From: Xanthomonas vesicatoria ATCC 35937
GTDB lineage: Bacteria > Pseudomonadota > Gammaproteobacteria > Xanthomonadales > Xanthomonadaceae
Reading direction: 5' to 3'
Assembly (NCBI RefSeq): GCF_001908725.1
Contig: NZ_CP018725.1
Span: 4,278,001-4,342,000 of the forward strand
DNA: 64,000 bases
Below the pieces are notes generated by a model that was not told the origin of the DNA, made no database searches, and saw only the letters and a list, made by a program, of their open reading frames with translations. This document shows, piece by piece, positions 15,152 to 24,549 of this stretch. Every line of letters begins with the position of its first letter. The stretch's first letter is position 1. The position numbers and the translations under genes are program-made.

Positions 15152-17097
15152 GAGGAAACTCCGGTTCGCGGGCGATGCTGCTGCAGATCTTTAAGGAGTG
15201 AGGCGCTGTCCGAATCAGCGCCAGCGTAGCGCGCGGCAGCGAAACGTTGGCTGAGTGCCAACAGGGGTGTGTTGGGGTGGGATCGGGCGACGCGTTGCGC
15301 CCAGTCAATGGCCGGTTCGTGTGGTTCGCGGGCAAGGCCCAGCTTGGCGTAGCGCCGGCTCAGCCGATGCCAGGCACGCAGCAGGGGGTCGCGCTCGCGT
15401 TCGCCGCGCGCCAGCAGCCAGCTCATCCACGCCAATGCACTGACCGCGAACACACCGAAGATGGCAGCCAGCTGGGTAGGCTCCAGGCGGTCGATGCCGA
15501 ACGGCTGCAGCAACCGTTGTTGGCGATCGGCATTGAAGGACAGCACCAGATCGTTCCAGCCGCGGCGCAGCCAGTCGCTGACTTGGCCCAGGCCGGCCCA
15601 GGTACCGAGCTGGGCGAAGTTGTTGCCGTCGGTTTGCAGGCGATCTTCCAGCGTGTCGTAGATGCGTTCCGGCGCTACGGCGGCCGTCGGGTCTACACGT
15701 ACCCAGCCGCGGCCCGCTAGCCACACCTCGGTCCAGGCATGCGCATCCATGCGGCGCACCACCCAGTAGTTGCCCAGCCCGTTGTAGGTGCCGCCGGCAT
15801 AGCCGGTGACCACGCGTGCGGGAATGTCGGCGGCGCGCATCAGCACCACGAACGCGGAGCTGAAGTGCTCGCAGAACCCGGCTTTTTGCTGGAACAGGAA
15901 CTCATCCACGCTATTGCGGCCAAGCAGTGGCGCATCCAGCGTGTAGGCGAATTCGCGGGTGATCCATCCCAGTGCGCGCTGCACGACGGCATCGTCGTTG
16001 TTGCCAGCTTCTGCGCGCCATTGCCTGGCAAGCGCAACGGTGCGCGGATTGAAGCCGGGCGGCAGGGTCAATGCGCGTTTGCGCAATTGATCGGGCAGGT
16101 CGGTATCGAAACGTGCCGGTGGCGCCGATTGCAGTTCCCAGCGAGTCAGTGCGCTCAAGGGCCGCTGCGCGAACAGTTCGTAGTCTGGCGACAGCTCGGC
16201 GTTGGCGACAGCCTGGGTCGGCAGGTCCAGCGACACCAGTTGGCGACGATCGGTGGGCTCGTAATCCAGTCGATACCGATAGGTCTGCTGGCCGGGCGTG
16301 ACCGATGCGGTCTGGCCGCGACCGGTCCAGCGCGCGCGCTGCCAGGTGCGGCCGTCGAAATCCCACATCACCGGCCCCCGCCAATAGCGCTGCTGCGGCG
16401 GGGGCGCCTTGCCAGTGAATTGCACGCGCAGCGCCGGGCTGTCGTCGGCCATCAGGTCAATCCATTCGCCCGGCGACATGTTGTCCGAAAAGCCGGGCCG
16501 CGACAGCGCGCGCTCGGGCACCCCCCACAGCGGCGAACTCAGACGCGGCAGCAACCAGAACGTGGCCAGCGCCAGCGGCACCCCGATGGCCACCAGCTTG
16601 CCGATCCCGCGCAGCTGCAGGCGTAGCGCAGGCGTGCTGGTGCGATGCTCTTCGTCAGCCAGCCGCTGCATGCTGAGCAAGGCGGTGACCACCGCCAGCA
16701 GCGCCAGGCCCATCGTGGTTGGTCCCTGGTCGAGCAGAAATGCCGCAAATGGTGCGAACAGTGCAAAGCCGAGCAGGCTGCGCGCATCGCGCAAGGTGCG
16801 CAGTTCGGAGGCCTTGATTGCCAGCATCGCGGCCAGCACCGCACAACCGGTATCGCGGCCGAAGCGCATGCCGATCTGCCAGTACACCGCTGCCAGCATC
16901 GCGATCACCAGCAACACCCGCACCGGCGCCATTACCGTGCCGCGCCAGCTCAGCACGCCGACCAGGACCGCGGCCACCGCAATGGTGGTGGCGAGCAGGC
17001 CGGGCAGCTGCAGCAGCAACGGCGCCAGTGCCAGCCAGCTGGTTGCCAGCACCCAGCCGCGACTGGCTGGGCTGATCGGAAGCGAGGGCTCAGTCAT
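15148..17097 (-). CDS. TgpA-like membrane transglutaminase (DUF3488/DUF4129)
   Basis: A 649-residue protein. The N-terminal half (residues 20-220) has several membrane helices. A periplasmic transglutaminase-like domain follows with a readable triad: Cys409 in GFCEHF, His453 in MDAHAW and Asp469 in VRVDPTA. Another membrane helix lies near 550 and a short cytoplasmic C-terminus follows. This matches TgpA of Pseudomonas aeruginosa, which is essential there; its substrate is unknown. The start at 17097 overlaps the end of the DUF58 gene by eight bases. moxR, DUF58 and tgpA form a widely conserved trio thought to work together in the envelope. Confidence 0.93.
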   Translation of the reverse strand: MTEPSLPISPASRGWVLATSWLALAPLLLQLPGLLATTIAVAAVLVGVLSWRGTVMAPVRVLLVIAMLAAVYWQIGMRFGRDTGCAVLAAMLAIKASELRTLRDARSLLGFALFAPFAAFLLDQGPTTMGLALLAVVTALLSMQRLADEEHRTSTPALRLQLRGIGKLVAIGVPLALATFWLLPRLSSPLWGVPERALSRPGFSDNMSPGEWIDLMADDSPALRVQFTGKAPPPQQRYWRGPVMWDFDGRTWQRARWTGRGQTASVTPGQQTYRYRLDYEPTDRRQLVSLDLPTQAVANAELSPDYELFAQRPLSALTRWELQSAPPARFDTDLPDQLRKRALTLPPGFNPRTVALARQWRAEAGNNDDAVVQRALGWITREFAYTLDAPLLGRNSVDEFLFQQKAGFCEHFSSAFVVLMRAADIPARVVTGYAGGTYNGLGNYWVVRRMDAHAWTEVWLAGRGWVRVDPTAAVAPERIYDTLEDRLQTDGNNFAQLGTWAGLGQVSDWLRRGWNDLVLSFNADRQQRLLQPFGIDRLEPTQLAAIFGVFAVSALAWMSWLLARGERERDPLLRAWHRLSRRYAKLGLAREPHEPAIDWAQRVARSHPNTPLLALSQRFAAARYAGADSDSASLLKDLQQHRPRTGVSS

Positions 17098-18046
17098 GGG
17101 GAAGCAGCGCCAGGGCGCGCAGGCACAGGTGGTGGTGGGACGGGCCTTGTGCAGGGCCGAGCGGCGGCTGGCCCGGCAGCAGCAAGCGGTAACGCCGCCC
17201 GTCGCGTTCGGCCAGATTGACCCAGCGGGCGAGCCGCGCGATGCGGCGTTCGTAGGGCAGTGCGTGGAGCGTGCGCCAGTCCAGCGTGACCTCGATACCG
17301 AGCGGCTGTTCGTACTCGCGTACCAGCAAGCTGTCGCGACGCGCGGAATGCTTCCAGGAAATCGTGCGCGGCGCATCGCCGGCGCGGTACGGGCGCAGCT
17401 GATGCAGTTCTTCGCCTTGCGCGTGCAGTCGGGTCTGGTTGGGCGAGCCGGCGCCGTCGGGCAACGTGGGGCCGTGGTCTTCGGGTTTGGGGTAGGCCAG
17501 CAGCGGGGTTTCCGGCCACACCCACGACCAGGCCCGCACCAGGCCCAGTGGCTGGGTGCTCGACAGCCGGATGCGTTCGATGTCCTGCCAGCCGCGCTGC
17601 GTGGTGGGCACCAGCAAGTCGACCTCGGCCATGTCGTGCTCGACCAGCGAGCAGAAACCGCTGCTTTGCAGATGGTCCAGCCGCAACCCGCGCCGGAGGC
17701 GAGTATCGCGACGTGCCAGCGACACCCGCATCCGCAGCGGCTCGCCGGCGACCACCGGTTCGGCCGAGACCGCTTCGATGCGCAGCGCCGACAGCTGCAG
17801 GTGCGCCATGATGCTGCTGGCGATTCCGGCGGTGGCCAGCAGCAGCGCCAGCAGCAGGGCCGGGTTGTTGTTGTAGTTCAACGCGCCCATCAGCATCGCC
17901 AGCAGCAGGGCGGTGACGAACAGCCCGAAGCGGGTGGGCAGCACATAGATGCGCCGCCGATCCAGCATGATCGGCAAGGCTTCCGCTCCCCGCGGACGGG
18001 CCAGCAGGCTGAGCCGGCGGCCTAGGCCGCGCAAGGGTGCACGCAC
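17090..18046 (-). CDS. DUF58 domain protein
   Basis: A 318-residue protein if started at the GTG at 18046, six bases after the moxR stop. An ATG at 17968 would give 292 residues, but the family normally has the extra N-terminal segment. Two closely spaced membrane helices (about 35-80) precede a soluble region with the DUF58 motif YRAGDAPRTISWKHSARRD. DUF58 proteins have a von Willebrand A-like fold and accompany MoxR ATPases, which are thought to act on them like chaperones. It is the middle gene of the minus-strand operon. Confidence 0.9.
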   Translation of the reverse strand: MRAPLRGLGRRLSLLARPRGAEALPIMLDRRRIYVLPTRFGLFVTALLLAMLMGALNYNNNPALLLALLLATAGIASSIMAHLQLSALRIEAVSAEPVVAGEPLRMRVSLARRDTRLRRGLRLDHLQSSGFCSLVEHDMAEVDLLVPTTQRGWQDIERIRLSSTQPLGLVRAWSWVWPETPLLAYPKPEDHGPTLPDGAGSPNQTRLHAQGEELHQLRPYRAGDAPRTISWKHSARRDSLLVREYEQPLGIEVTLDWRTLHALPYERRIARLARWVNLAERDGRRYRLLLPGQPPLGPAQGPSHHHLCLRALALLPHD

Positions 18047-18051
18047 CTGGG

Positions 18052-19005
18052 TCAGTCCACCGGCACGCTGTGCAGCAGCGCCTTGGCCAGCGCCGGCCCT
18101 GACGAGGATTCGGCCTCCGGCACCAGCCGATGCCCGGCCACCGCCACGAACAGCGCCTGCACGTCTTCCGGCAGCACGTGCTCGCGCCCGAGCAGTAACG
18201 CGTAGGCCTTGGCCGCACGCAGCAGCGCGATGCCGGCACGCGGCGACAGGCCGACGCGCACGCCTGCATGCTGGCGGCTGCGCAACAGCAGCGCCTGCAC
18301 GTAGCCGATCAATGCATCGCTGGCGTGGATCTGGCTGACCACCGCACGCAGCGCGACCACGTCGGTATCGCTGAGCTGCGGTGCGGCCTGGGCGATCAGT
18401 TCGCGCCGGTCCACCCCGGAGAGCAACGCACGTTCGGCATCGGCGCTGGGGTAGCCCAGGCTGAGCCGCAACAGAAAGCGATCCAGCTGCGAGTCCGGCA
18501 ACGGAAACGTACCCGACAGGTCGACGGGATTCTGCGTGGCGATCACGAAGAACGGTTCCGGCAAGGCATGCGTCACGCCGTCCAGGGTGACCTGCTGTTC
18601 CGCCATGGCTTCGAGCAGCGAGCTCTGCGTGCGCGGCGGCGCACGATTGATTTCGTCGGCCAGCAGGACGTGGGTGAATACCGGGCCGGGATGGAACTGA
18701 AACTGGCGCGACGCCGCGTCGTACACCGACACGCCCAGCACATCGGCCGGCAACAGGTCGGAGGTGAACTGCACGCGCTGGAAGCCCAATCCCAGGCTGG
18801 AAGCCATCGCGTGGGCGAGGGTGGTCTTGCCCAGGCCGGGCAGGTCTTCGATCAGCAGATGTCCGCCGGAGAGCAGCGCCACGAACGCCAGTCGCACTTC
18901 CTGCGCCTTGCCCAACAGCAGCGAATTGACCTGGTCTTGCGCGCGCCGCAGCGATTGACGCAGCGCATCGGTTAGCATTTCCGTGGAACGCAGCGGTGTC
19001 GACAT
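18052..19005 (-). CDS. MoxR-family AAA+ ATPase
   Basis: A 317-residue MoxR ATPase. Walker A is GLGKTT at 57-62, Walker B is LLADEINRAPP, and the ATQNP sensor and C-terminal lid domain are present. The family provides chaperone-like assembly functions for the DUF58 and transglutaminase partners encoded downstream. I start it at the ATG at 19005, which fits the family length. It is the first gene of the operon. The divergent glycosyltransferase gene begins only 24 bases away, so the two promoters must overlap the opposing coding regions. Confidence 0.95.
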   Translation of the reverse strand: MSTPLRSTEMLTDALRQSLRRAQDQVNSLLLGKAQEVRLAFVALLSGGHLLIEDLPGLGKTTLAHAMASSLGLGFQRVQFTSDLLPADVLGVSVYDAASRQFQFHPGPVFTHVLLADEINRAPPRTQSSLLEAMAEQQVTLDGVTHALPEPFFVIATQNPVDLSGTFPLPDSQLDRFLLRLSLGYPSADAERALLSGVDRRELIAQAAPQLSDTDVVALRAVVSQIHASDALIGYVQALLLRSRQHAGVRVGLSPRAGIALLRAAKAYALLLGREHVLPEDVQALFVAVAGHRLVPEAESSSGPALAKALLHSVPVD

Positions 19006-19029
19006 CACAATTCCGTAGGTGGAAGAAGA

Positions 19030-20883
19030 GTGCACAGGGCAATGCAGGGGGACCAACGCGCACATCGCACCTTCGTGATCCTGTGGACACTGGCGACGGC
19101 CGTCAAGCTGTTGATCGCCGCACGGCTGCCGCTGTTCGTGGACGAGGCCTTTTATTGGCAGGAAGGCCAGCACCTGGCTGCGGCGTATTCGGATCTGCCG
19201 GGCCTGACCGCCTGGCTGGCGCGCCTGGGTGTGGAAGTCGGTGGGCATCATCTGCTGGCGCTGCGGCTGCCGTTTCTGGCCATCGCCGCGCTGCTGCCGT
19301 GGCTGGTTGCGCATATCGCCACGCGCTGGTTCGGCTCCACCCTGGGCTGGCAGGCCGGCAGCCTGACGTTGCTGATGCCGCTGTCGGCCACGCTGGGCAT
19401 GCTGGCTGTACCGGACGTACCGATGGCCCTGGCCGCGGTGCTATGCATGGATGCCGGCGCACGCTTGCTGCGCGAGGTCGATGCCACCAGTGCGCTGGAG
19501 CTTGCGATCGGTCTGGTCATCGGCGCGCTCAGCCATTACCGCTTCGTCGGTGTGATCGGCGTGGGCTGCATCGCGCTGCTGTGCATTCCGCAGGGACGTG
19601 CGGTGCTGCGCGACCCGCGTATCTGGCTTGCCCTGACGGTGGGCGCGGTGAGCTGGCTGCCGCTGCTGTTTTGGAACACCGACCACGATGAGGCGGGGCT
19701 GCGCTTTCAACTGGTCGACCGGCATCCGTGGCGGTTCCAGATCGGCGGGCTGTTGTTCCTGTTGATCCAGACAGTGGCGGTGACGCCGTTGTTGGCCTGG
19801 GCCATGGTCAAGGTGAGCCTGGCCGGCACGCGCTCCGGCGGCGGGTCGCGGGCGCAATGGCGGTACTTCGGGTTGCTGGGCGGCATCTCGACCGTGGCGA
19901 TCTTCGTGCTCGGCTTCTTCAGCGATGCCGAGCGCATCAGTTTCCATTGGCCGCTGCCCGGCTATCTGGCGTTGCTGGTGGCGGTGCCGGTGATCCTGTT
20001 GCGTTGGCCGCTTCCGCTGCGCCGTGCCGCATGGTTGCTGGCGCTGCTCGGCACGCTGGGGGCTTACGGCTATTACCTGGCGGTGTCGGTGCCATCGATC
20101 CGCGCGCATGCGGCCGGCGAAAAATACTACCCACGCAATTTCGCCGGCTGGAACGATCTGGCGCGTGCGGTCAAGCGTCAGCTGGCACAGATGCCGCCGG
20201 GCACGCGCGTGCTGGCAGAGAACTTCAAGGTGGGCGCCGAACTCGGCTTTCAGCTGCACGATGCGCAGATCGAAGTCTTGCGTGCCGACTTGAACGACAA
20301 GCACGGGCGCAGCGCGCAATTGCAGCAATGGGGCCTGCTCAGCGACGGCACGCGTGACGGACCGCGATTGCTGGTGCTGTCGCCCAGCGATCAGCGCTAC
20401 CGCGACCTGCTCAAGCGCTATCACGCCATCTGCGACATGGTCGGGCCGTTGCCACCGCCTACGGTGGTGTCCACCGATCACGGGTATCAACGTTTTCTGC
20501 TGTTCGCACTGCCGGCGCAACGCTCGCCAGGTCCGTGCGTCGCCCCGGCGATGGCCTGGATCGATGCGCCGCTGCCGGATGTGCGCGTGACCGGCCAGGT
20601 CCAGGTGCGCGGTTGGGCGTTCAAGGATGGCATCGGCCTGGCCGACGTGGAGTTGCTCCTCGATGGCCGTCCAGTCGCGCAAGCGGACTACGGCAGCCCG
20701 ATGGATGTTCGCCCGTACTGGAAGATCTCCACCGACCCGCAGCACCCCAACGTCGGCTTCTCCGCCACGCTCGATGCGCGCGCGTTGCCACCCGGCACGC
20801 ATTGGTTAGGTTTGCGCCTGCACGGCCGCGACGGCAGCGTCGAGGATTGGTGGGAACAGCCTGTCACCGTTTCTGCACCTTAG
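19030..20883 (+). CDS. GT39-type membrane glycosyltransferase (ArnT/PMT-like)
   Basis: About 617 residues, starting at GTG 19030; an ATG at 19042 is also possible. There are roughly ten membrane helices in residues 15-370. The first periplasmic loop carries FVDEAFYW, the acidic motif of GT-C enzymes that use polyprenyl-phosphate sugars. The C-terminal 110 residues read as a beta-sandwich domain (VRGWAFKDG onward), an unusual addition. The likely role is transfer of a sugar from a lipid carrier to an envelope acceptor. The neighbouring GT2 enzyme would make the lipid-linked sugar. Substrates are unknown. Confidence 0.85.
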   Translation: MHRAMQGDQRAHRTFVILWTLATAVKLLIAARLPLFVDEAFYWQEGQHLAAAYSDLPGLTAWLARLGVEVGGHHLLALRLPFLAIAALLPWLVAHIATRWFGSTLGWQAGSLTLLMPLSATLGMLAVPDVPMALAAVLCMDAGARLLREVDATSALELAIGLVIGALSHYRFVGVIGVGCIALLCIPQGRAVLRDPRIWLALTVGAVSWLPLLFWNTDHDEAGLRFQLVDRHPWRFQIGGLLFLLIQTVAVTPLLAWAMVKVSLAGTRSGGGSRAQWRYFGLLGGISTVAIFVLGFFSDAERISFHWPLPGYLALLVAVPVILLRWPLPLRRAAWLLALLGTLGAYGYYLAVSVPSIRAHAAGEKYYPRNFAGWNDLARAVKRQLAQMPPGTRVLAENFKVGAELGFQLHDAQIEVLRADLNDKHGRSAQLQQWGLLSDGTRDGPRLLVLSPSDQRYRDLLKRYHAICDMVGPLPPPTVVSTDHGYQRFLLFALPAQRSPGPCVAPAMAWIDAPLPDVRVTGQVQVRGWAFKDGIGLADVELLLDGRPVAQADYGSPMDVRPYWKISTDPQHPNVGFSATLDARALPPGTHWLGLRLHGRDGSVEDWWEQPVTVSAP

Positions 20884-20891
20884 ATCACGCA

Positions 20892-21887
20892 ATGACCCAC
20901 GCCTTGCCCGTTGCCCATCCCGCACATCTGTCCGGGTTTCGAATCGCCGTGCTGGTGCCATGCCATAACGAGGCGGCGACCGTTGCCGATGTGGTCGGCG
21001 ATTTCGCTGCGGCATTGCCGGGTGCGGCCATCCACGTGCTAGACAACAACTCCAGCGACGCCACTGCGTCCAACGCTGCGGCGGCTGGTGCGCAGGTGTG
21101 CCGCGTTGCCTTGCAAGGCAAGGGCAATGTGGTGCGGCGTGGATTTGCCGATGTCGAAGCCGACATCTACGTTCTGGTCGATGGCGATGCGACGTACGAC
21201 GCGGCTGCCGCGCCGGCGCTGGTGCGCAAGCTCATCGACGAACGGCTGGACATGGTGGTCGGCGCGCGTCGCGATCAACAGCAGGCCGCCTACCGGCCAG
21301 GGCACCGGCTGGGCAATGTGCTGCTGACGCGCTGCGCGGGGGTGCTGTTCGGGCGCAGTTTCGACGACATGCTGTCCGGCTACCGGGTGTTTTCGCGGCG
21401 CTACGTCAAATCGTTTGCGGCACATGCGCATGGCTTCGAGACCGAAACCGAGCTTGCCGTGCATGCCTTGCAGCTGCGCATGCCGGTGGCCGAAGTCGAG
21501 ACAGCATATGGCGTGCGCCCGGAAGGGTCGCAGAGCAAGTTAAATACCTGGCGCGACGGCTGGCGCATCCTCACCACGATTGCAAAACTGTTCAAGGCCG
21601 AGCGGCCGTTGTTGTTTTTCTCGATCGGGTTTGCGCTCAGTGCCACGCTGTCGATCGTACTGGCGGTCCCATTGTTCGAGACCTATCTGCAAACCGGTTT
21701 GGTACCGCGCTTTCCGACCGCAATCCTGTGCGTGGCGCTGATGCTGCTTGGCTTTCTGTTGCTGGCCTGCGGGCTGATCCTGGATACGGTCACGCGTGGG
21801 CGCGTGGAAGCAAAACATCTGGCGTATCTCGCCGAGCCGGGCGTAGGCCATCGTGTGGCCGCCTCGCATGACAAGGGGACGCATTGA
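20892..21887 (+). CDS. GT2 family glycosyltransferase (polyprenyl-phosphate sugar synthase-like)
   Basis: A 331-residue protein. The N-terminal GT-A domain has VLVPCHNEAATV, the metal-binding VDGDATYD, and GYRVFSRRYVKSF. Two C-terminal membrane helices (about 240-300) follow, the architecture of DPM1/ArnC-type enzymes that load a sugar onto a polyprenyl phosphate. It sits directly after the GT39 gene and overlaps the next membrane-protein gene (TGATG), so the three are probably one operon for envelope glycosylation. Confidence 0.9.
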   Translation: MTHALPVAHPAHLSGFRIAVLVPCHNEAATVADVVGDFAAALPGAAIHVLDNNSSDATASNAAAAGAQVCRVALQGKGNVVRRGFADVEADIYVLVDGDATYDAAAAPALVRKLIDERLDMVVGARRDQQQAAYRPGHRLGNVLLTRCAGVLFGRSFDDMLSGYRVFSRRYVKSFAAHAHGFETETELAVHALQLRMPVAEVETAYGVRPEGSQSKLNTWRDGWRILTTIAKLFKAERPLLFFSIGFALSATLSIVLAVPLFETYLQTGLVPRFPTAILCVALMLLGFLLLACGLILDTVTRGRVEAKHLAYLAEPGVGHRVAASHDKGTH

Positions 21888-23710
21888 TGGCATCGGTGAC
21901 CGGGGCGATGCGTCTGCAGCGTTTGTTGCACTGGGCGGATAGCCGTTTCGGCTTTCATTCGCAGCGCCAGGTCATCACCGCGGTGATGGCCGTGCTGCTG
22001 CTCGGCGCGCTGCTCTCGCTCGGTCTTGGTCAGGACGCCAATTGGGACTTGCGCAATTACCATCTCTACATCGGCGACGCGTGGACCCATGACCGTCTGG
22101 GCGTGGATCTGGCGCCGGCGCAGATGCAGAGCTATTTCAGCCCGCTGCTCGATGTCCTGCATGCCTGGTTGATGTTGCATCTGCCCGGGCCACTGGTCGG
22201 GGCGCTCTTGGGCGCGCTGCATGCGGTGGTGTTCATTCCGCTGGCGGCGGTGGCGTGGCGCGTGCTGACCAATGAATCGCGACGTGCACGGTGGGCTCCG
22301 CTGTTCGCGCTGGCCGGCATGTGCAGTGCGGTGTTCCTGTCCGAACTGGGCAACACCATGGGCGATACCGCCAGCGCGATTCCGGTGCTGGCGTCGCTGG
22401 CGATCGTGCTGTTGGCGCAGGCCAAGGCGCGGCAGGGTCGACGCGTTGCGTGGTTGTGGGCCGTTGCCGGCGTGCTGATCGGTCTGGCGATCGCGCTCAA
22501 GCTCACCAATGCGTTGTACGCGCTGGCGCTGGCACCGGCGGTGTTGTGCGACGGCGGGCGCATGCGCTCGCGGGTTCTGGGGTTGAGCGTCCTTGCCGGT
22601 GTCGCGGTGCTGGTCTTGCTGTTGCTGGCCGGGCCCTGGTATTGGCAGGTCTGGCAACACCTGGGCAATCCGCTGTTTCCGCAATTCAACGGCGTGTTCA
22701 AGTCGCCGCTGGCGCAGCCGGTGTCGATTGCCGATGTCCGCTGGTTGCCGCGCGGCATCGGCGAACACCTGATCTGGCCGCTGCTGTTTACGCTCAAGCC
22801 GCAACGCGTTGGCGATCTCGGTCTGGTGCAGGCGGGGTGGGCAGTGTTGTATGCGGTCACGCTGATGGCAGCAGGACGCATCGTGCTGCGTCGCTCCCTA
22901 CCCGCGACCAAGCGTGATCGGGCAGCGGTGGTGCTGCTGGTGTTCTTCGGCACTGCCTACGCGCTGTGGCAAGCGGTTTTCAGCATCCACCGCTACCTGC
23001 TGGTGCTGGAGCTGCTTGCGCCATTGGTGTTGTGGGTCGTGTGCCGGCATGCCTTTGCGGTGAATGCAGATCGCAAGGCTGGGTGGTTGATCGGTGTGTG
23101 CGCGCTGGTTGCGGTGGTGGGATGGAAGGACTGGGGGCATGAGGCATGGGCGCGCGACAGTTTTCAGGTCGAGCAACCGGCGCTTGTCGATCCTGCGGCA
23201 TCCACGGTGCTGCTGGTCGGCGACGAGCCGCAGTCCTGGCGCGTGCCGCTGTTGCCGCAGCAGGCTCGTTACATCGGCGTGGCGACCAATCTCTCCGAGA
23301 CTGATCAGTACCGCGAGCGGGTCAGTGCCTTGATCGCCGAGCGCCCGCAGCTGTACGCGATGTTGGGTGCGACGCGCGACAAGCAGCAATTGCGGATCGA
23401 TCGCATGAACGGCTGGGCGCAGCAGTTTGGCTGGGACACGCAGCCTCGGTGCACGCGGTTGCGTTGGTTGATCGCCCGCGGTCTACGTGCCGAGCTGCAA
23501 GTGGAGTCGCCAGGTCGCTGCGTGCTGCAGGTGCCCAAGGGCAAGGCGCTCGATATCGCCGCTGCAGATCGTGCGGTGCGCGTGTCCGCGCAGCAGCGTC
23601 TGGTTGCGTATGGGCTGACTCTGGATCCGTCACGTTGTCGCACCTTGTCCTCGCATGTCGGACAAGCCCAATACCCGTACCAGTTCTGCGAACTCGCTCG
23701 CCCGGAGTAA
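21887..23710 (+). CDS. Polytopic membrane protein, GT-C-like
   Basis: A 607-residue protein with about ten hydrophobic helices between residues 30 and 400 and a soluble C-terminal region of about 190 residues. The first external loop contains GQDANWDLRNYHLY, an acidic and aromatic pattern reminiscent of GT-C glycosyltransferases. I do not recognise a named family with certainty. The start overlaps the GT2 stop (TGATG), which ties it to the same operon. It is probably part of the same lipid-linked-sugar pathway. Confidence 0.7.
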   Translation: MASVTGAMRLQRLLHWADSRFGFHSQRQVITAVMAVLLLGALLSLGLGQDANWDLRNYHLYIGDAWTHDRLGVDLAPAQMQSYFSPLLDVLHAWLMLHLPGPLVGALLGALHAVVFIPLAAVAWRVLTNESRRARWAPLFALAGMCSAVFLSELGNTMGDTASAIPVLASLAIVLLAQAKARQGRRVAWLWAVAGVLIGLAIALKLTNALYALALAPAVLCDGGRMRSRVLGLSVLAGVAVLVLLLLAGPWYWQVWQHLGNPLFPQFNGVFKSPLAQPVSIADVRWLPRGIGEHLIWPLLFTLKPQRVGDLGLVQAGWAVLYAVTLMAAGRIVLRRSLPATKRDRAAVVLLVFFGTAYALWQAVFSIHRYLLVLELLAPLVLWVVCRHAFAVNADRKAGWLIGVCALVAVVGWKDWGHEAWARDSFQVEQPALVDPAASTVLLVGDEPQSWRVPLLPQQARYIGVATNLSETDQYRERVSALIAERPQLYAMLGATRDKQQLRIDRMNGWAQQFGWDTQPRCTRLRWLIARGLRAELQVESPGRCVLQVPKGKALDIAAADRAVRVSAQQRLVAYGLTLDPSRCRTLSSHVGQAQYPYQFCELARPE

Positions 23711-23864
23711 CGCAACCGGCCAGTGTGGCGTGCAGTCGGGCAGAGACAGGCAGTCGTGCTCGGCCATCCTGCTGCAGTCGCGCCGTCGTGACGGTGGGGG
23801 CTGCGACTTCATGGTCACTTGCGATCGCATTCGACTGAGCGGCGTTGCCGCAGCCGCGCTGGTC

Positions 23865-24437
23865 TTACGGAATCGCAAACCCGGCCTGCCGCAACAGCCG
23901 CGCCAGTGCGATCAGCGGTAGGCCGACCAAAGCGGTTGGGTCTTGCGAGCGAATCGCATCGAACAAGCTGATGCCCAGGCCTTCGCACTTGAAGCTGCCG
24001 GCGCAATCCAGCGCGGGCTCGGCGACCAGGTAGCGCTCGATCTCCACGGGTGTCAGCGGGCGCAGCTGTACCTCGGTCACGTCGCACGCGTGCAGGCGCT
24101 GCTCGGGGCCGATCAGGCTGACAGCGGTGTGGAAGCGCACCACGCGCCCGGACATGGCGCTCAGCTGCGCGCGCGCCTGTTCCAGCGTTCCCGGTTTACC
24201 CAGGGCCTGGCCATCCAGATCGGCCACCTGGTCCGAGCCGATGACCCAGGCCTCGGGCGCCTGCGCCGCCACGGCGGCAGCCTTTTCGGCCGCCAGACGG
24301 CTGGCCAGTGCGCTCGGCGCCTCGCCCGGAAGCGCCTGTTCGTCGACCTCCGGGCGGACGGTGGTGAAGTCCAGTCGCAGGCGGCCGAGCAGGTCGCGCC
24401 GGTAGAGAGAGGTGGAGGCGAGGATCAGGCGTGGCAT
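23865..24437 (-). CDS. yceF: Maf-like 7-methyl-GTP pyrophosphatase (YceF type)
   Basis: A 190-residue Maf/HAM1-fold pyrophosphatase closest to E. coli YceF, which hydrolyses 7-methyl-GTP. Visible motifs are LASTSLYRRDLL at the N-terminus, GSDQV with the metal-binding Asp, and the YceF-type AGSFKCEGLGISLF and VGLPLIAL near the end. Starts at 24437 and 24440 are equivalent. It is divergent from yceD-rpmF, the same arrangement as in E. coli. Confidence 0.94.
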   Translation of the reverse strand: MPRLILASTSLYRRDLLGRLRLDFTTVRPEVDEQALPGEAPSALASRLAAEKAAAVAAQAPEAWVIGSDQVADLDGQALGKPGTLEQARAQLSAMSGRVVRFHTAVSLIGPEQRLHACDVTEVQLRPLTPVEIERYLVAEPALDCAGSFKCEGLGISLFDAIRSQDPTALVGLPLIALARLLRQAGFAIP

Positions 24438-24510
24438 CATGAACGTCGATGGAGGCGGGCAGGGGAGTCTGCCAGCCCGCGCGCCTTGCGGCACATGTGA
24501 ATGGGTGTAT

Positions 24511-24539
24511 TTGACATGGCTACTGCGGGTCTTTAACAT
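24511..24539 (+). promoter_or_regulatory. Sigma-70 promoter of yceD-rpmF
   Basis: A perfect TTGACA and a good TAACAT are separated by exactly 17 bases. The -10 ends only 10 bases before the yceD ATG, so the predicted transcript starts within a few bases of the start codon. Confidence 0.75.
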
Positions 24540-24549
24540 TCTGCGGCTT

